Translations under genes and position numbers: made by a program | Shown: positions 1-12,150 of the stretch, in pieces | Layout: each line of letters opens with the position of its first letter | Numbering within the stretch: position 1 is the first letter of the stretch | Notes under the pieces: model-generated | Told to the model about the DNA's origin: nothing | Seen by the model: the letters and a program-made list of their open reading frames with translations, nothing else | Databases searched by the model: none | DNA from: Plasmodium brasilianum | Lineage: Eukaryota > Apicomplexa > Aconoidasida > Haemosporida > Plasmodiidae | NCBI RefSeq assembly: GCF_023973825.1 | Contig: NC_090127.1 | Coordinates: 1,212,001-1,276,000 of the forward strand | Direction of reading: 5' to 3' | DNA: 64,000 nt

Positions 1-3000
1 TCTTACATGGCAAATAACTCATTAAATTTAAGCTCTTTACCAACTTTAATTAAAAATTTGAAAAATTTAGACCTTGGTCAGCTAGATAAAAATTGGTTAA
101 AAAATAATAATCAGCTGTTTTTCAAAAATGAAGTTTTTTATTTTAAACAGAATATACATCTATTACAAAATAATGATCTAACTGTATTTGAAAAGGTTCT
201 AAATTTTTATCAACGTACGTTACAAATGTATGAAGTGCTTATGTATATTGAAAGAAGTATTAGTATATATAATAACGATAAGAGAATGTCTCAAAGGAAT
301 GGGAAGGAGGAGGTAGGTATGTCCACAATGAGTGAAGGAGTCTCATCTAATAGGGAGGGGAAAAATAAGGTAGAAAGGAACGACAGTAAAAGTAATGAAA
401 CAAATGGTTCGAGCAGCGTTAGCACTGATAACTTCAGTAGTAATAGTAGTAATAGTAATAGCAGTAGTAATAGTAGTAATAGTAGTAATAGTAGTAATAG
501 TAATAGTAATAGTAATAGCAGTAGTAATAGCAGTAATAGTAGTAATATTAGTAATAGTAATAGTAATAGCAGTAGCGCAACTTGCAATAGTAGTGACAAA
601 GAAAAAGGAAGAAACAACTCCAACCCGTCAGACAGAAGTAATGGTAAGTTAGACCACTACAATTGTTCAACAACAAATTTGGAAAAATCTAGTGATACAA
701 ACAATGGTAAATTCACTCTGTGTAATGGTAAAAACGAAATGAAGCTGTCAAAAGAAGAGCAATATTTTATCAATTCGAAATATTTTGACTGCGTTTTGAA
801 ATTATATATGCATGAAAAAGAACATGTTTTTAAAGAAATAAATAATATAAAAATGAATTTTAATAAATATGTAAATATTCTAAATTTAAAAAATTTTGTA
901 CATGTGAAAATGTGCCATCTAAGCAATGGTTATATTATACGTGTCTATTTACTGCTGCTACTGCTAAGCAATTCCAAATTGTTGTTAATAGATGAAATAA
1001 ATAATAACTTAGATATATTCAATATATTTTTTATAATGAATATATTTAAATACGCTTTGAAATATAAACAGATAGGAATTATTTTAGCTAGCCACGATTT
1101 TTTTCTAGTTAGCAAATTGTGTAGCAGTATATTAGACTTTAATAAAATATACGGATATGATATGGATTTGAACAATATGGCTCTACTCAAAAAAATTAGC
1201 AAAGGTAGTAACACGCATAGAGGTCTAGTGGATGATACGGGTGGTAACTATGGCATTGATGCATCTTATAATGAAGTTTATAATGTACATAACGCGCATA
1301 ATTCGCGTAAGTCGAAAACACAGGGTGGAAGCGGCGTAGGGCATAGTAAAGCGCATATCACCAATTTAACCTACTTCAAGGGGAATTATGTGCAATATTT
1401 AAATAATATGAAAATTCTGTTTGATAACAAGAGAAAGAAAAAGGAAGAGCTGAAAAAAATACTAGACCAACTAAGTGCTAACATATCTAAAGCGAAAAAA
1501 AAAAATAAAAACGAATTTATGCAACAGTCATTAAAAAAAAAAGAGGAAGAATTAAAATTATATCAAAATATTTATGACAATTTTTTTGATAGTAAATTAA
1601 ATTATCAATATATGTACTACAACCTTATTTATAGTAATAAAAATAAAAACAAAAATATTACGAATTTAGTTTGTGCTAACCATACGAAGGAAAATTCAAG
1701 TTACTCTTTACATAAGAAAGATCGAATGAGCGTGCAAAGGAACGTACAAGTAGAAACGTCTATGGATGGGGAAAATACAAATGCGCGTAACACAAACGAT
1801 GTTTTTAACAATTCCCTTCAGTTTATGAAAGAAGTTCTTCACACAAACAATCCACTAAATGAAGGAACAGTCAGTATGGGAGCTAGTCACATAGCGGAAG
1901 ACGAGTATCGTAACAGATACAAGAATGACGAAGCTACCCGGTCTTCATCGCAGTTGACACGATTAACTCGATTTGCTGGAGGAGATAGCAAAGGAATGAC
2001 GGATGAAGATAAAATAAAATATAACGAAAGAGTGGAGGTCGAAAAGATGGAGCATTCAGAGGAGCAGGCTGTGGATGATGAAGAAGACATAAAGTCTTTC
2101 ATGTATGGAAAAATGAACGATGTGGAAGGGAATATGAACAAAAACATTTTAATAGACATGAGCAGGAAAATAAAAAACAGCGAACTTATAGAAACAGGGG
2201 AAAAGTACGGTACGAATAATGTAACTCTGTACGACTTCAATAACTTCTCTTTTTATTTTTTAAATAAAAAAAATAAAAAAAAAAAATATATATTTAAAAA
2301 TATGAGTTTAAGTATTAATAGTGGTGAGAATGTTTTATTGTTAGGAAAAAATGGCATAGGAAAGTCAACATTTTTTAAAATATTAACAAATGAATATAAT
2401 TTAGTAGTTAATGAAAATAAAGATAATTTTGAAGATGTGTGGGGGAAAAAAAAAAAAAAAAAAAAAGTTTATATGCATATGGGGATGATAATGACAATGA
2501 TATGGAGGAAGAAAAAAAAGATATTTCAACAGAAATTATGGAGCAAAATAAAATGGCATATTTTGAAGGTACCATAAACTGCAATTTTAACAATGTACTG
2601 TTAACATATTTCGAACAAAATATGATAAAAAAATTAAATTTAGAGATTAACGATTATTTTAAATATATAATTGAGAGGGTCCGTTATCAACCCATTAATT
2701 TTTATGACCAATGCGAAACAGAGGACCTATTTAATGAGCACTTTTTTTTTTACGTTTTAAATAAAACTAAACCATTTTGTAATGATGTAATAACAAATAA
2801 TATTGAGGAGAAAATTAAAGCATTGTTAAAAATTTTTTATATCGACAGTAGTACATCGATAAAGGAAAAAAGCGGTGGAGAGAAAGTTCGAATATTGTTC
2901 TTGTCTTTATTTTTAAAAAAATCAAATCTGTTATTATTGGATGAAATAAATAATAATTTAGACATATATTTGAAAAATCTTTTGTTACATTTTTTAAATT

Positions 3001-3671
3001 TTATATATGAAGGAAATTATATATTAACAACACATGATTTTTATATCATAAAAAACTTGACAAATGTTCATAAAATTATTTATATTTTTGATTATCTGCA
3101 TACTTTTACTTTTTATAATGTTCAGGATTTTATCTACAATTTCTACAATTTTATTTTGACCTCATTTAATATTTTAAAATATGAACAATTAGTAGACGCA
3201 AACAAGAAGGAAAATGAAAAAAATCGTCAGAAGGGTGCATTCATTGTGAACAGCAGGGTGAGAAATAAGAGCACAATACATCCTGAACAGCTATTCGATT
3301 CCTCTAGACAAACAATTAACAATAATAATGGTAATAGTAATAATAACGAAATTAGCTGTACTGCGAAATACAATACCGATTTTTTATCAAATTTTTATGA
3401 AAAGAATGCAAATTTCAGTATGCAGAGTATAGATCAATATGTCAATCGAGATAATTATGAACAACACCTCTACGATAGTTATGACTATGAAATATTGAAA
3501 TTTTTAAAAGCACAATATGATAAAGATAGAAATGAGAGAAACAGTTATGAACAAATTAACAACGTTCAGGAAGAAATTTTCGAACAACCAAAAGCTAATA
3601 AGAAAAATTTTGGCGGTAAAGGGTCCTCAGGAAAAATAAAAATTAAAAATTGGAAAAGGTGGAGAAAGTGA
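1..3671 (+). CDS. ABCF1: ABCF-family ATP-binding cassette ATPase, 5' partial, frameshifted
   Basis: This is a soluble twin-cassette ABCF protein, a family that acts in translation and ribosome function and has no membrane segments. The frame is open to the left edge (the first Met is at 7). The Walker A of cassette 1 is missing, so the gene starts outside the window. Cassette 1 keeps a degenerate signature (LSNGYIIR, about 903-945), Walker B (LLLIDE) and the H-switch (LASHDF). A linker rich in Ser/Asn and charged residues follows. Cassette 2 has Walker A (GKNGIGKST, near 2344) in the first frame. Its signature (KSGGEKVR), Walker B (LLLLDE) and H-loop (TTHDF) lie in another frame (2439-3671). 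The switch falls at a run of 21 A (2446-2466), so this is either an assembly length error or a real frameshift. Ser/Asn repeats occupy 430-590. The family is clear; the member number is an inference. Confidence 0.88.
2446..2466 (+). other. A21 homopolymer at the ABCF frame break
   Basis: Twenty-one consecutive A bases follow GGGGG. The upstream frame reads into a 40-residue tail lacking cassette features and stops at 2577. The downstream frame continues with the rest of cassette 2. A change of run length not divisible by three would restore one frame. Confidence 0.85.
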
Positions 3672-3790
3672 ACTGGTTAAACCGGCAGATGGAACAGGTG
3701 CTAAGTGGCCTACCTCAAATGTATGAGGAGATAAGAACTTTACACAGCAAAATATAGAGGAGTGCACCATGAGTGATACTTATATATGTA

Positions 3791-3835
<45 letters not shown>

Positions 3836-4254
3836 ACAGTGTAGTTGTTTATACGGGGGCATGTGCACCTGTGCGTGTGCTTTTCATCCGTTCTAATAAT
3901 CAAATGGGAGCTCAACTACCCCTTCTCAAAATAAAAGTAAAAATGAACACAAAAATAGACAGCCGTACTTTTCTGACAAATTAAAAGTAAAACATTGGTA
4001 TACAGCCTTTTTTAATAATAAGTCATATTGCAACGCTGATAATTTTAGTTTTTAAAAAAATTTATATTCTCCCTTTTTTCACTAATTTGTATCAACATGA
4101 ATACACATTCCTATGGCATGTAGGCATGTGGGCAGGAAAGTAAGCTTATATACATAAATGCAAAAATGCATATATACACATATATATATATATATATATA
4201 TATATGCTTATACAACAGAATCTGGGAAAAAAGGGTTACGCAGTTGATACACAG
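3672..4254. other. Convergent 3' intergenic region
   Basis: This lies between the stop of the ABCF gene (+) and the stop of the DENR gene (-). It holds two (TA)n microsatellites (about 3781-3832 and 4175-4205) and is otherwise AT-rich. No further gene is seen. Confidence 0.7.
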
Positions 4255-6000
4255 TTATTTGGGGGGTAAAATAACAAAGCAATCTTCAGTTAATTCTGGG
4301 CAGTTTTTCATTATCACGTCTATAATATTGTGTTCTACATCTCCCTGCGAAAAGTGGGTGATAAAATTGGGGATTGAGTTGGCAAAAGTGGGAACATAAA
4401 CTGAATATATGTATACGTATGTGCATGGATATATGTGTGTATGGGGATATATATGTATGGGGATATGTGTGTATGGGGATATATATGTATGGGGATATGT
4501 GTATATGGGGATATGTGTATATGGGGATATGTGTATATGGGGATATGTGTATATGGGGATATGTGTATATGGGAATATGTGTGTATATATTTTTGCGTGT
4601 ATGCATGTATGCTTGTTTCTAGATTGCATTGTGTGGGATTACTTGTATGTCTATCTGGTCAGGATTATTATCAGTGCCCTTTATAACCGAGGATCCACAT
4701 GCATAAAAGCGAGAAAATATCTTGGCAATTTTTTCTAATTTAACATACTGATGCAGTCCTGTTACAACTGTTACAACTTTTTTTCGTGCTCTCGTTTTTC
4801 TCTGTATTGTTATTTTTTGAGTTGTCTAAGAACAAAAAAAAAAAAAAAAATTATGAAAACGAAAAATAAAATAAAAATATAAAAAAATAGAACACTGGAT
4901 GCTTATATGCGCTTACAATATGCAGCATTACGATCGCTATAACTCCTGTGCTCAGTTAAGCAGGCGTATATATACACGTCCATGTACATATATACATATG
5001 TATATATATGTATATGTATGCATGGATGCACTTCCTTACATTTTGAGGTGCCTCCTTTGTCTTCCTTTTACTGCTACTTTCTGCGTTATTGCTCACAATA
5101 TCATAACTAAATTTCTCTTTGTTCATTTCTTTGCATTCATTGAAAGCATTCCCGTACTCGCAGTATTCATAGGGCATTGTACACACTGCGAAGGAAGGTG
5201 CATATAAAAGGAAAGTAACAATAAAAACAGAGCAAATGATCATAACAAAGCGATGATCATAACAAAGCGATGATCATAACAAAACGATGATCGTAACAGA
5301 ATAATGATTAAAAGGGAGTAATACTTAAAAGGAATAATAAAACGGAAGTAAAAATAAGACGTATTCTCCCGCTTATGCTGTATATCTATACTACATAAAT
5401 CAAAGAGTGGAAGCCATGAACATGCTTGTGAGAGCGTATATATATAAATGCCATAAAATGTCTAAGGTGTTATAACAACTTCACAACAAATGGAAAAAGA
5501 AAAAGCAGGGTAGGAGCGTGCAGGTGCATGTACGAACACACGAACACATGATATACATGATGTGCGCGCTAGGTCGACATAAGAAAAAAAGGCTGTATCT
5601 CGTGTTTGATATTCCCCTTCTCACCTTTACAGTATTCCACGTTAACTACTTCATATTTCTTTTTACTCTGGAGGGAAGTATTTTCTCCTAAATAATCCTG
5701 TTTATCCGTATTATTATGTTTTACATCATCTTCAATATCATTTATATTTTCTTCATTTTGTTTGTTACTACTTTTTTTATCGCTGTAATTATTATCATTA
5801 CTATCTTTGTTATTAGCCAATGAAATTTTATTGTTTGAAGAACCTTTAAAATTTTGCTTCTTAAGTTTTTTTTCTTCTTTTTTATTTTTCATTTTCATAA
5901 GTCTTAGTTTTCGGTGAGATATCTTTTCCGGTTCTTCCAAGTCGACCTCCGCGTCCGATGTTAATTTTATTTTATCAAATTGTTCTTGTAACTCCTCCAT
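4255..6000 (-). CDS. DENR: Density-regulated protein (DENR/SUI1-domain translation factor), four exons
   Basis: DENR works with MCT-1 in non-canonical initiation, ribosome recycling and reinitiation in the cytosol. Exons on the minus strand are 6000-5625, 5185-5040, 4825-4643 and 4344-4255 (795 nt, 264 residues). All three introns have GT...AG ends and the phases match. Exon 1 encodes a Lys-rich, poorly conserved N-terminus. The exon 1/2 junction creates the DENR zinc-type motif YCKVCTMPYEYCEY. Exon 3 starts the SUI1 domain (KITIQRKTRARKKVV, then FYACGSSV). Exon 4 completes it (GDVEHNIIDVI...CPELTED). The order and motifs match human DENR throughout. Only exon 1 is long enough to look like a gene alone, and it reads through the donor at 5624 for 18 spurious residues. 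Introns 1 and 3 carry minisatellites. Confidence 0.92.
4430..4582. repeat. 16-bp G-rich minisatellite in DENR intron 3
   Basis: About nine tandem units of ATATGTGTATATGGGG, with a variant reading ATATATATGTATGGGG. The array sits wholly inside the intron between DENR exons 3 and 4. It yields three overlapping spurious frames that encode the same MGICVYGD-like repeat. Confidence 0.9.
5236..5300. repeat. 17-bp repeat in DENR intron 1
   Basis: About four tandem copies of GATGATCATAACAAAGC, degenerating to the right. Each unit contains the palindrome ATGATCAT. Confidence 0.8.
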
Positions 6001-6832
6001 CTTTTTTTTTTTTTTTTTTATTCAAAAAAAAAAAATAATATTCGCTTTCTTTTTTTTCACGTTTTATCCTTTTTCTTACCTATGACTTATTATATAATAT
6101 GCTCTTGAGCGAAAATACTACTTACGGAGGTAGTAAAAATATTCCCCAAAATTTTTATGTAAAAAAAAGCTCTTGTATTCTTTTTGAGATAAACCTAACA
6201 AAAATACTTTTTGCCATTTTAAAATTAAATTATAATACTACTGTATTGATCGCATTCACATAATACTTGTTCATGTGGTACACAGATGAAGTGTGCACAA
6301 TGAGAACGAACTGTGTAATGATAATGTGAGCTAAACGTAGTGCAGCGATATATGCAATATGCGTAAGTAACAGTTTTTGCAATATGTACATGTACCAAAT
6401 TTTGCAATATGTACATGTACCAAATTTTGCAGTATGTTGTGTATGTAATAAAATATACAGTGTTCGAAATTTTTTGGATTGTGTTAAGATCTCAACATAC
6501 AGGAACATATATATAAAGTTGGTACCTATATATTGAAGTAATAAATGTAATTTATTAATGTACATATATATGTACATACGTATGTGAACAAGCGCACATG
6601 TATATTTAAATGGGGAAATATTGTTTTGCTCATTTATTTCTATATATTTATATGTTCATATTTATGTTTGCTTCTTCTCAATATGTTTGCGTATTTTTAT
6701 TTTTTTTTTTTAAATTATGAAATATCACTATTATGAAAAAAAAATTATACAATTAGGATATCGACAATATTAAGAAGTTTTTTAAGCTAAACAATTTTCG
6801 AACAGTGAGAAGTGTTACATATGAGTATATAC

Positions 6833-6867
<35 letters not shown>

Positions 6868-7196
6868 ACTACACACATATATGCGTATATTTATATATAT
6901 TTACGGTATGACATACAAATAGTATCTGTGCACGTATAACTAACGCTGTTATATAAACACCTAAGCTTTTCTCTCTGTTATTTTTTGTTAAAGCTTTTTT
7001 CTGAACTTGTTCAGTCGATTGACATATTATCAACTACATAATTATGTATATTTTAAGAAAACGGTAAATTTCGTTTTGCCGTATATTTCTTTTATACGTA
7101 CAGACGCGTGTATAAAACTTTTAATTGTTAAAAGGGAATACCCTTATTTGATTTTATTTTGTCCTGTTTTGTCTTGCTTTGCTTTGCTTTGCTGCG

Positions 7197-7420
7197 TTTA
7201 TTTATTTATTTATTCATTCATTTATTCATTTATTTATTCATTCATTTATTCATTTATTCATTTATTTATTTATTCATTTATTTATTTATTCATTTATTTA
7301 TTTATTTATTTATTCATTTATTTTATTTATTTATTTTTTTATTTATTCATTTATTTATTTATTTATTTATTTATTTATTCATTTATTCATTTATTTTATT
7401 TATTTATTTTTTTATTGCTT
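7197..7420. repeat. TTTA/TTCA tetranucleotide microsatellite
   Basis: About 220 bp of tandem TTTA and TTCA units. It is open in all three frames and gives spurious Phe/Leu/Ile proteins. Confidence 0.9.
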
Positions 7421-7534
7421 CACGTTGCTACTTCAGTAATAAACTGGAAGCAAATACTGTCAGCGGAAAAAAAAAATTATGTATTCAAGTGGACACTCAT
7501 ATATGCTTTAACACATGTATATATAACATATTAT

Positions 7535-7700
7535 ATATTACATATTACATATTACATATTACATATTACATATTACATATTACATATTACATATTACATA
7601 TTACATATTACATATTACATATTACATATTACATATTACATATTATATATTACATATTATATATTATATATTACATATTACATATTATATATTACATGTG
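7535..7700. repeat. 7-bp ATTACAT array
   Basis: Tandem ATTACAT units with scattered C-to-T changes, about 165 bp. Confidence 0.9.
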
Positions 7701-8394
7701 CAAGTATATATACTCGTATATGTGTGTACGTCGTGGCCTATAATTTGTTTAGGCCTCTCTTATCAATTTAATAGAGGGATTCAAAATAGTAAGGGCATAA
7801 AAAAGGATCTAGTTGCGCATACTATATATTTTTTTAGTCGCAATAAAAATGAACAAAATTTAGAATTAATAAGAACCGCTTCAGTTGTACCACTGACAGG
7901 GCTAAAAATATTTTAAAAACATATGCGTGCAATTATGTACTTGGGGGAATATTTGCGCGTATTAAAAATACTGCGCTTATTAAAAAGCCTTTTTCGAACT
8001 TTAATTACTTCTATTGCACATTTATGTTGGTTCAGATTTTGTATGATGAACAGAGAACACAAAAGTACAGCTTGTTTTATTTTAATTACAATTTTGTGAA
8101 ACGTTGTATCAAATACTGCACTTTGCACATGTATTTGTACTTGTATTTGTACATGTATTTGCACATGTATTCGTACGCGTGTATTTATACGTGTGTGTTC
8201 TTGCAAGGATGTATATCCATGTACACACATTAATCGTCCACGTACCTCTAAGCTTATGTACGCATATTCCTGTTGAGAACTCGCTTCTTTCTCCGCTTCG
8301 AATATTTATTTAACTTTCTTTTTAATTTTTATGTATCTTAAAATTTAAACAAATATACAAAGCTTAACTCGTAATTGTCATTTATTTTGTTCTA

Positions 8395-8446
<52 letters not shown>

Positions 8447-8769
8447 CAATAAAATAATTTTCACAGTTGATAATTTACCGTATATATAAATAACAATTAT
8501 TTTTATTTTTTTTTGGATAGCTTAGTAAACCAAAATACCATGTATCAAATTAAAGAAATCATGATGATAAAACGCAAATTTTTAGCATGTCACGTATAAA
8601 TTCGTATATATATAAATATATATATAAATATATATATAAATATATATATAAATATATATATTTTTTTTTTTTTTTTTTTTTTTTACATGACGCATTTGTA
8701 ATTTTAGCTACTTTTTGTTCATTTATATTATACCCTAAAATACAGGAATACTAAACCTTCATACATATT

Positions 8770-10743
8770 ATGAACTTACATGACTCAATAATGAACTTTG
8801 AAAAATGTGTACGTTTTTTAAAAGATAATTTTGTAAACATTGACATAAAAAAAATTGAAAAAGAAACAAAATTATATTTTCATAATAAATTACAGTCATG
8901 TGAGTCTCAAGGGAAAGAAGCGTATCAAATAGATGACAATGCGTTGATGGAATTGATGAATATTATATCGAAAATTAATGGAAAAGAGGATGATGGATAT
9001 ATGGATCTTCAACATGACAAAAGAGAAGAAGGTGAATGCATGCATAATGAGAATGCTTTGCATGGTTATGAGAAGGGAGAAGTAAACTTAAACGAGGAGG
9101 AAATAAACTTCAAAGGAGCAATAAATTGTAGAAACGGCAAAAGGGATCATCAAAAAAATGTTTTAAAAAATAAAAGGAATCATAGTATACGTGCACACAG
9201 TGACAATTGCAATAGTTATGGTAATATTAATAGTAGTAAAAGGAGCAGTGATAGTAAAAGGAGAAGTGATAGTAAAAGGAGCAGTGATAGTAAAAGGAGA
9301 AGTGATAGTAAAAGGAGCAGTGGTAGTAACAGTAGCAGTAACAGTAGCAGTAACAGTAGCAGAACTAGGAGCCACAAAAGGTGCGGTATCGAGGAGGAAA
9401 GGAGTACTAGCTATGAGGGAGGGATAAAGAAAGGGGAAGACAAAAAAGGAGCAGTAGTAAATTTAAATAGCAAGGGGAATCACTTCAAAATAGAACAGGA
9501 AAAGAAGGAATGGTTAGATGACAAAAAGGAGATAACTTCATGCAGTGAACAGGATATATTGCTTAAGAATCTAAAAGACAAAATATTGCAAAATGAATGC
9601 TCTCAAAACAAGTATGGACAAATGGACAAAGGGCACCACTTCACTGAGGAAGAAGAAGAGGGTAAGGATGAAAATGAGGAGATGAAAAATAATTGCGTGG
9701 AAAAAACGAACAGAACATTTTTGGAAGTACTGTTTCGAAAGCCTTTACTAGAGAACGAACACATAAAACGAAATATAGCTTCCAAAAACTTCTATACGAT
9801 AGGTGAAGACGTGCTTGTCAACTTGACAATTGTATTAGATAGAATTATATTACAATTAATAAGTCATTATAAAGAAAAAAAGATAGCAATACAAGAACAA
9901 GAATTACATTTTGAAAATTTTTTTATAGTATTATATAAATTGCTTAGCAATATAAGTTATCATTCGAAAGAAGAGAAATTCAAAACTATTAAATTTAGTA
10001 ATAGTCAGATAAGAAATACCTTTTTAACAAGTGATGATATATTTAATTTATCCAAATTATTATTTGAGATACTAAGCTTTAACACAAATTATGCTAATAC
10101 GGATGTGCAATATCAAAACGATGCGCAACTTGATGATGAACGTAGTGATTCAATCTGTCAGTATGATCATATGATATGGAAATTTGAAAATAATCTTACG
10201 GATAAGGAGTCTATATTGTTCGACTTTGTTTTATCCTCTGTTAATATTATTATGAACATGATGAATAAAAAGGTACCACGAATTAGTACCAGTAGTGTGA
10301 AAATCTACCAAGCGGAAGATAAAAGAGAACAAATAAATCAAAATGATCATTCTAATAATAAATTATTTTTAGAAAAAATAAAAAATTTACAAAATTTATC
10401 GAACAGTATTGCACCAGCTACGAATAATAAACTACTTGTTATTCATCAAAAAAATATGCAAGAACAACAAGCTTTGAATGATATTAGAAAACTGCATAAC
10501 GAAAAATATAACACTCATAAAAATTATTGTAATGACAAGAATGACAAACACAGGTACTCAGGTAAGATAACTAATAATAATAGGAGCAGTCATAATGTAT
10601 GGAATAATAATGAAAAAGCAAATAATCGTTCGAGGGAGAACCTTTTTTTTAATAACAATAAGGATGAAAACCAAAATAGCAACTCAATAAAAGGCAAGAA
10701 AAAAATAAAGCATTTTTTCAAAAATTTGTTTAAAAAAGATTAA
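8770..10743 (+). CDS. Conserved-type Plasmodium protein of unknown function, 657 residues
   Basis: I do not recognise the family. It is a single exon starting MNLHDSIMNFEKC, downstream of a strongly AT-rich leader with upstream stops. An N-terminal segment of about 70 residues looks folded. A charged low-complexity part follows, with tandem SDSKRR/SDSKRS repeats (about residues 155-200) and Ser/Asn repeats. Residues about 315-450 (from FLEVLFRKPLLENEH onward) have the balanced composition of a helical domain, including LDRIILQLISHYKEKK. The Asn-rich C-terminus ends in a basic helix (KKKIKHFFKNLFKKD). No signal peptide or membrane segment is visible. Its neighbours do not suggest a function. 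Confidence 0.85.
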   Translation: MNLHDSIMNFEKCVRFLKDNFVNIDIKKIEKETKLYFHNKLQSCESQGKEAYQIDDNALMELMNIISKINGKEDDGYMDLQHDKREEGECMHNENALHGYEKGEVNLNEEEINFKGAINCRNGKRDHQKNVLKNKRNHSIRAHSDNCNSYGNINSSKRSSDSKRRSDSKRSSDSKRRSDSKRSSGSNSSSNSSSNSSRTRSHKRCGIEEERSTSYEGGIKKGEDKKGAVVNLNSKGNHFKIEQEKKEWLDDKKEITSCSEQDILLKNLKDKILQNECSQNKYGQMDKGHHFTEEEEEGKDENEEMKNNCVEKTNRTFLEVLFRKPLLENEHIKRNIASKNFYTIGEDVLVNLTIVLDRIILQLISHYKEKKIAIQEQELHFENFFIVLYKLLSNISYHSKEEKFKTIKFSNSQIRNTFLTSDDIFNLSKLLFEILSFNTNYANTDVQYQNDAQLDDERSDSICQYDHMIWKFENNLTDKESILFDFVLSSVNIIMNMMNKKVPRISTSSVKIYQAEDKREQINQNDHSNNKLFLEKIKNLQNLSNSIAPATNNKLLVIHQKNMQEQQALNDIRKLHNEKYNTHKNYCNDKNDKHRYSGKITNNNRSSHNVWNNNEKANNRSRENLFFNNNKDENQNSNSIKGKKKIKHFFKNLFKKD

Positions 10744-11755
10744 GCGGTATAAAGGTAAAACATTTTGAAGGAAAATGGTAGTACCATCCACCTTTTTCTT
10801 TTTTTTTTTTTTTTTTTTTTTGTATGCAGCGTATTACGTTATTTTATATATCCACATACATGCACGCGTGCAGGTCTACATTTGTGTTCATATATATATA
10901 TATATATAAACCCCTCCTGCATACGAGTAAATATGGGCGCATATTTACCCTTTCACTTATTATTATATTGTGAAACTGCTCCCTTCTTTGTCTTATGCAT
11001 ATTTTGAAGCTAATTATTTTATTATTATTATTTTTTTTTTAAGTATCTATTTTTCATCGTAACAACTAAATTTTCCAAAATTTTACTTTATTCTTAAATC
11101 ATTCTCATCATAATTTTAAAACAATTTTTTTTTCTTATTAATTTTAATTTTTGTATATAGCATAGTAATATAATGCGTATAAAATACATTTGAAGATATT
11201 TTAGCCTAAAGCATAAAACTTTAATTTTGTTAACGGTTTACAGTTTTAAACTCGTCCATTTTAGTATGTACGTGTTCACGTATGTGTGCGTACAGCTGTA
11301 AATATGCCCATTGCATACATACATACATATGAAAACGCATGTATATAATAATATGTAATATCAAACTTTTGGAAGTTGGACCAAGCTAGATCTTTTCTAT
11401 TTATCCATTCATTCCTTTTTCGAATAACATTTTAAGGAATTTCTACGGACAAATCTACAGGCGCATATGAAACTGAAATTGTTGAAGTTGTTGAAATTGC
11501 TAAAGTCGATAACGCTACAAAAGTAGTGGATACTGTTAAAGTAGCACTTTATCATTATATATAAGGTGTTCCCCCATACCCCCCAAAAAAAAAAAAAAAA
11601 AAAAAATTATGCAGCAAAGTTGATAGAAAAATTAAGGAAATAATTTTAAACAAAATAAAGCACAAAACTGTAAATCAGCCAGAAGGTTAGAAAAAAAATG
11701 ATTTTACAAGAAATTGTCATTTTGTTTTATTTTGTTTTGACTTTATTTTGATTTA

Positions 11756-11792
<37 letters not shown>

Positions 11793-12053
11793 TTTTTTTT
11801 ATTTTTTTTTTTTTTTTCTTTTTAATAAAGCAAGTGGAACCATCTCTCTTGCGGTAGCTCGACTGAAATTTTCCGAACACTGGCTGACATATATTTTAAT
11901 TTTATAAATTTTGCTGATCTGCTACTTTTTTAAAAAGTTAAATTATTCTCCATTATACGTTAAAGTACATACATTCCATAAAATTTTTACTAAATGTTTT
12001 GGGTGTTTCTTGTGCACCATGTTATATTAAATTTTTTGTAACAAAAAAAAAGA

Positions 12054-12150
12054 AAATGAAAATGAAAATGAAAATGAAAAAGAAAAAGAAAATGAAAATG
12101 AAAATGAAAATGAAAATGAAAATGAAAATGAAAATGAAAATGAAAAGAAT
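12054..12150. repeat. AAAATG hexanucleotide array
   Basis: About fifteen AAAATG units with a few AAAAAG variants. Antisense frames give Phe/Ser and Phe/His polymers. Confidence 0.9.

Larger units (their letters stand above)
6001..8769. other. Divergent intergenic region with repeats
   Basis: This is shared upstream DNA of DENR (-) and the 8770 gene (+), and probably contains both promoters. It holds poly(dA:dT) tracts (including about 40 A at 8402-8443), a duplicated 24-bp unit near 6378-6430, a TTTA/TTCA tetranucleotide array (7197-7420), a 7-bp ATTACAT array (7535-7700) and a 12-bp TA-rich array (8605-8660). The stretch 7740-8330 is more complex sequence with no open frame of coding character. 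No gene was recognised. Confidence 0.6.

Noticed and set aside
4166..4738. Repeat-derived frames near the DENR 3' end
   Set aside because: They arise from the 16-bp intronic minisatellite. Only the last 30 codons of one minus-strand frame (4344-4255) are real, as DENR exon 4.
7007..7771. 254-residue hydrophobic frame
   Set aside because: TTTA/TTCA and ATTACAT arrays; it lacks any non-repeat coding segment of note.
8540..8590. ATGATGA box resembling a snoRNA C box
   Set aside because: No CTGA D box at the expected distance and no terminal stem.
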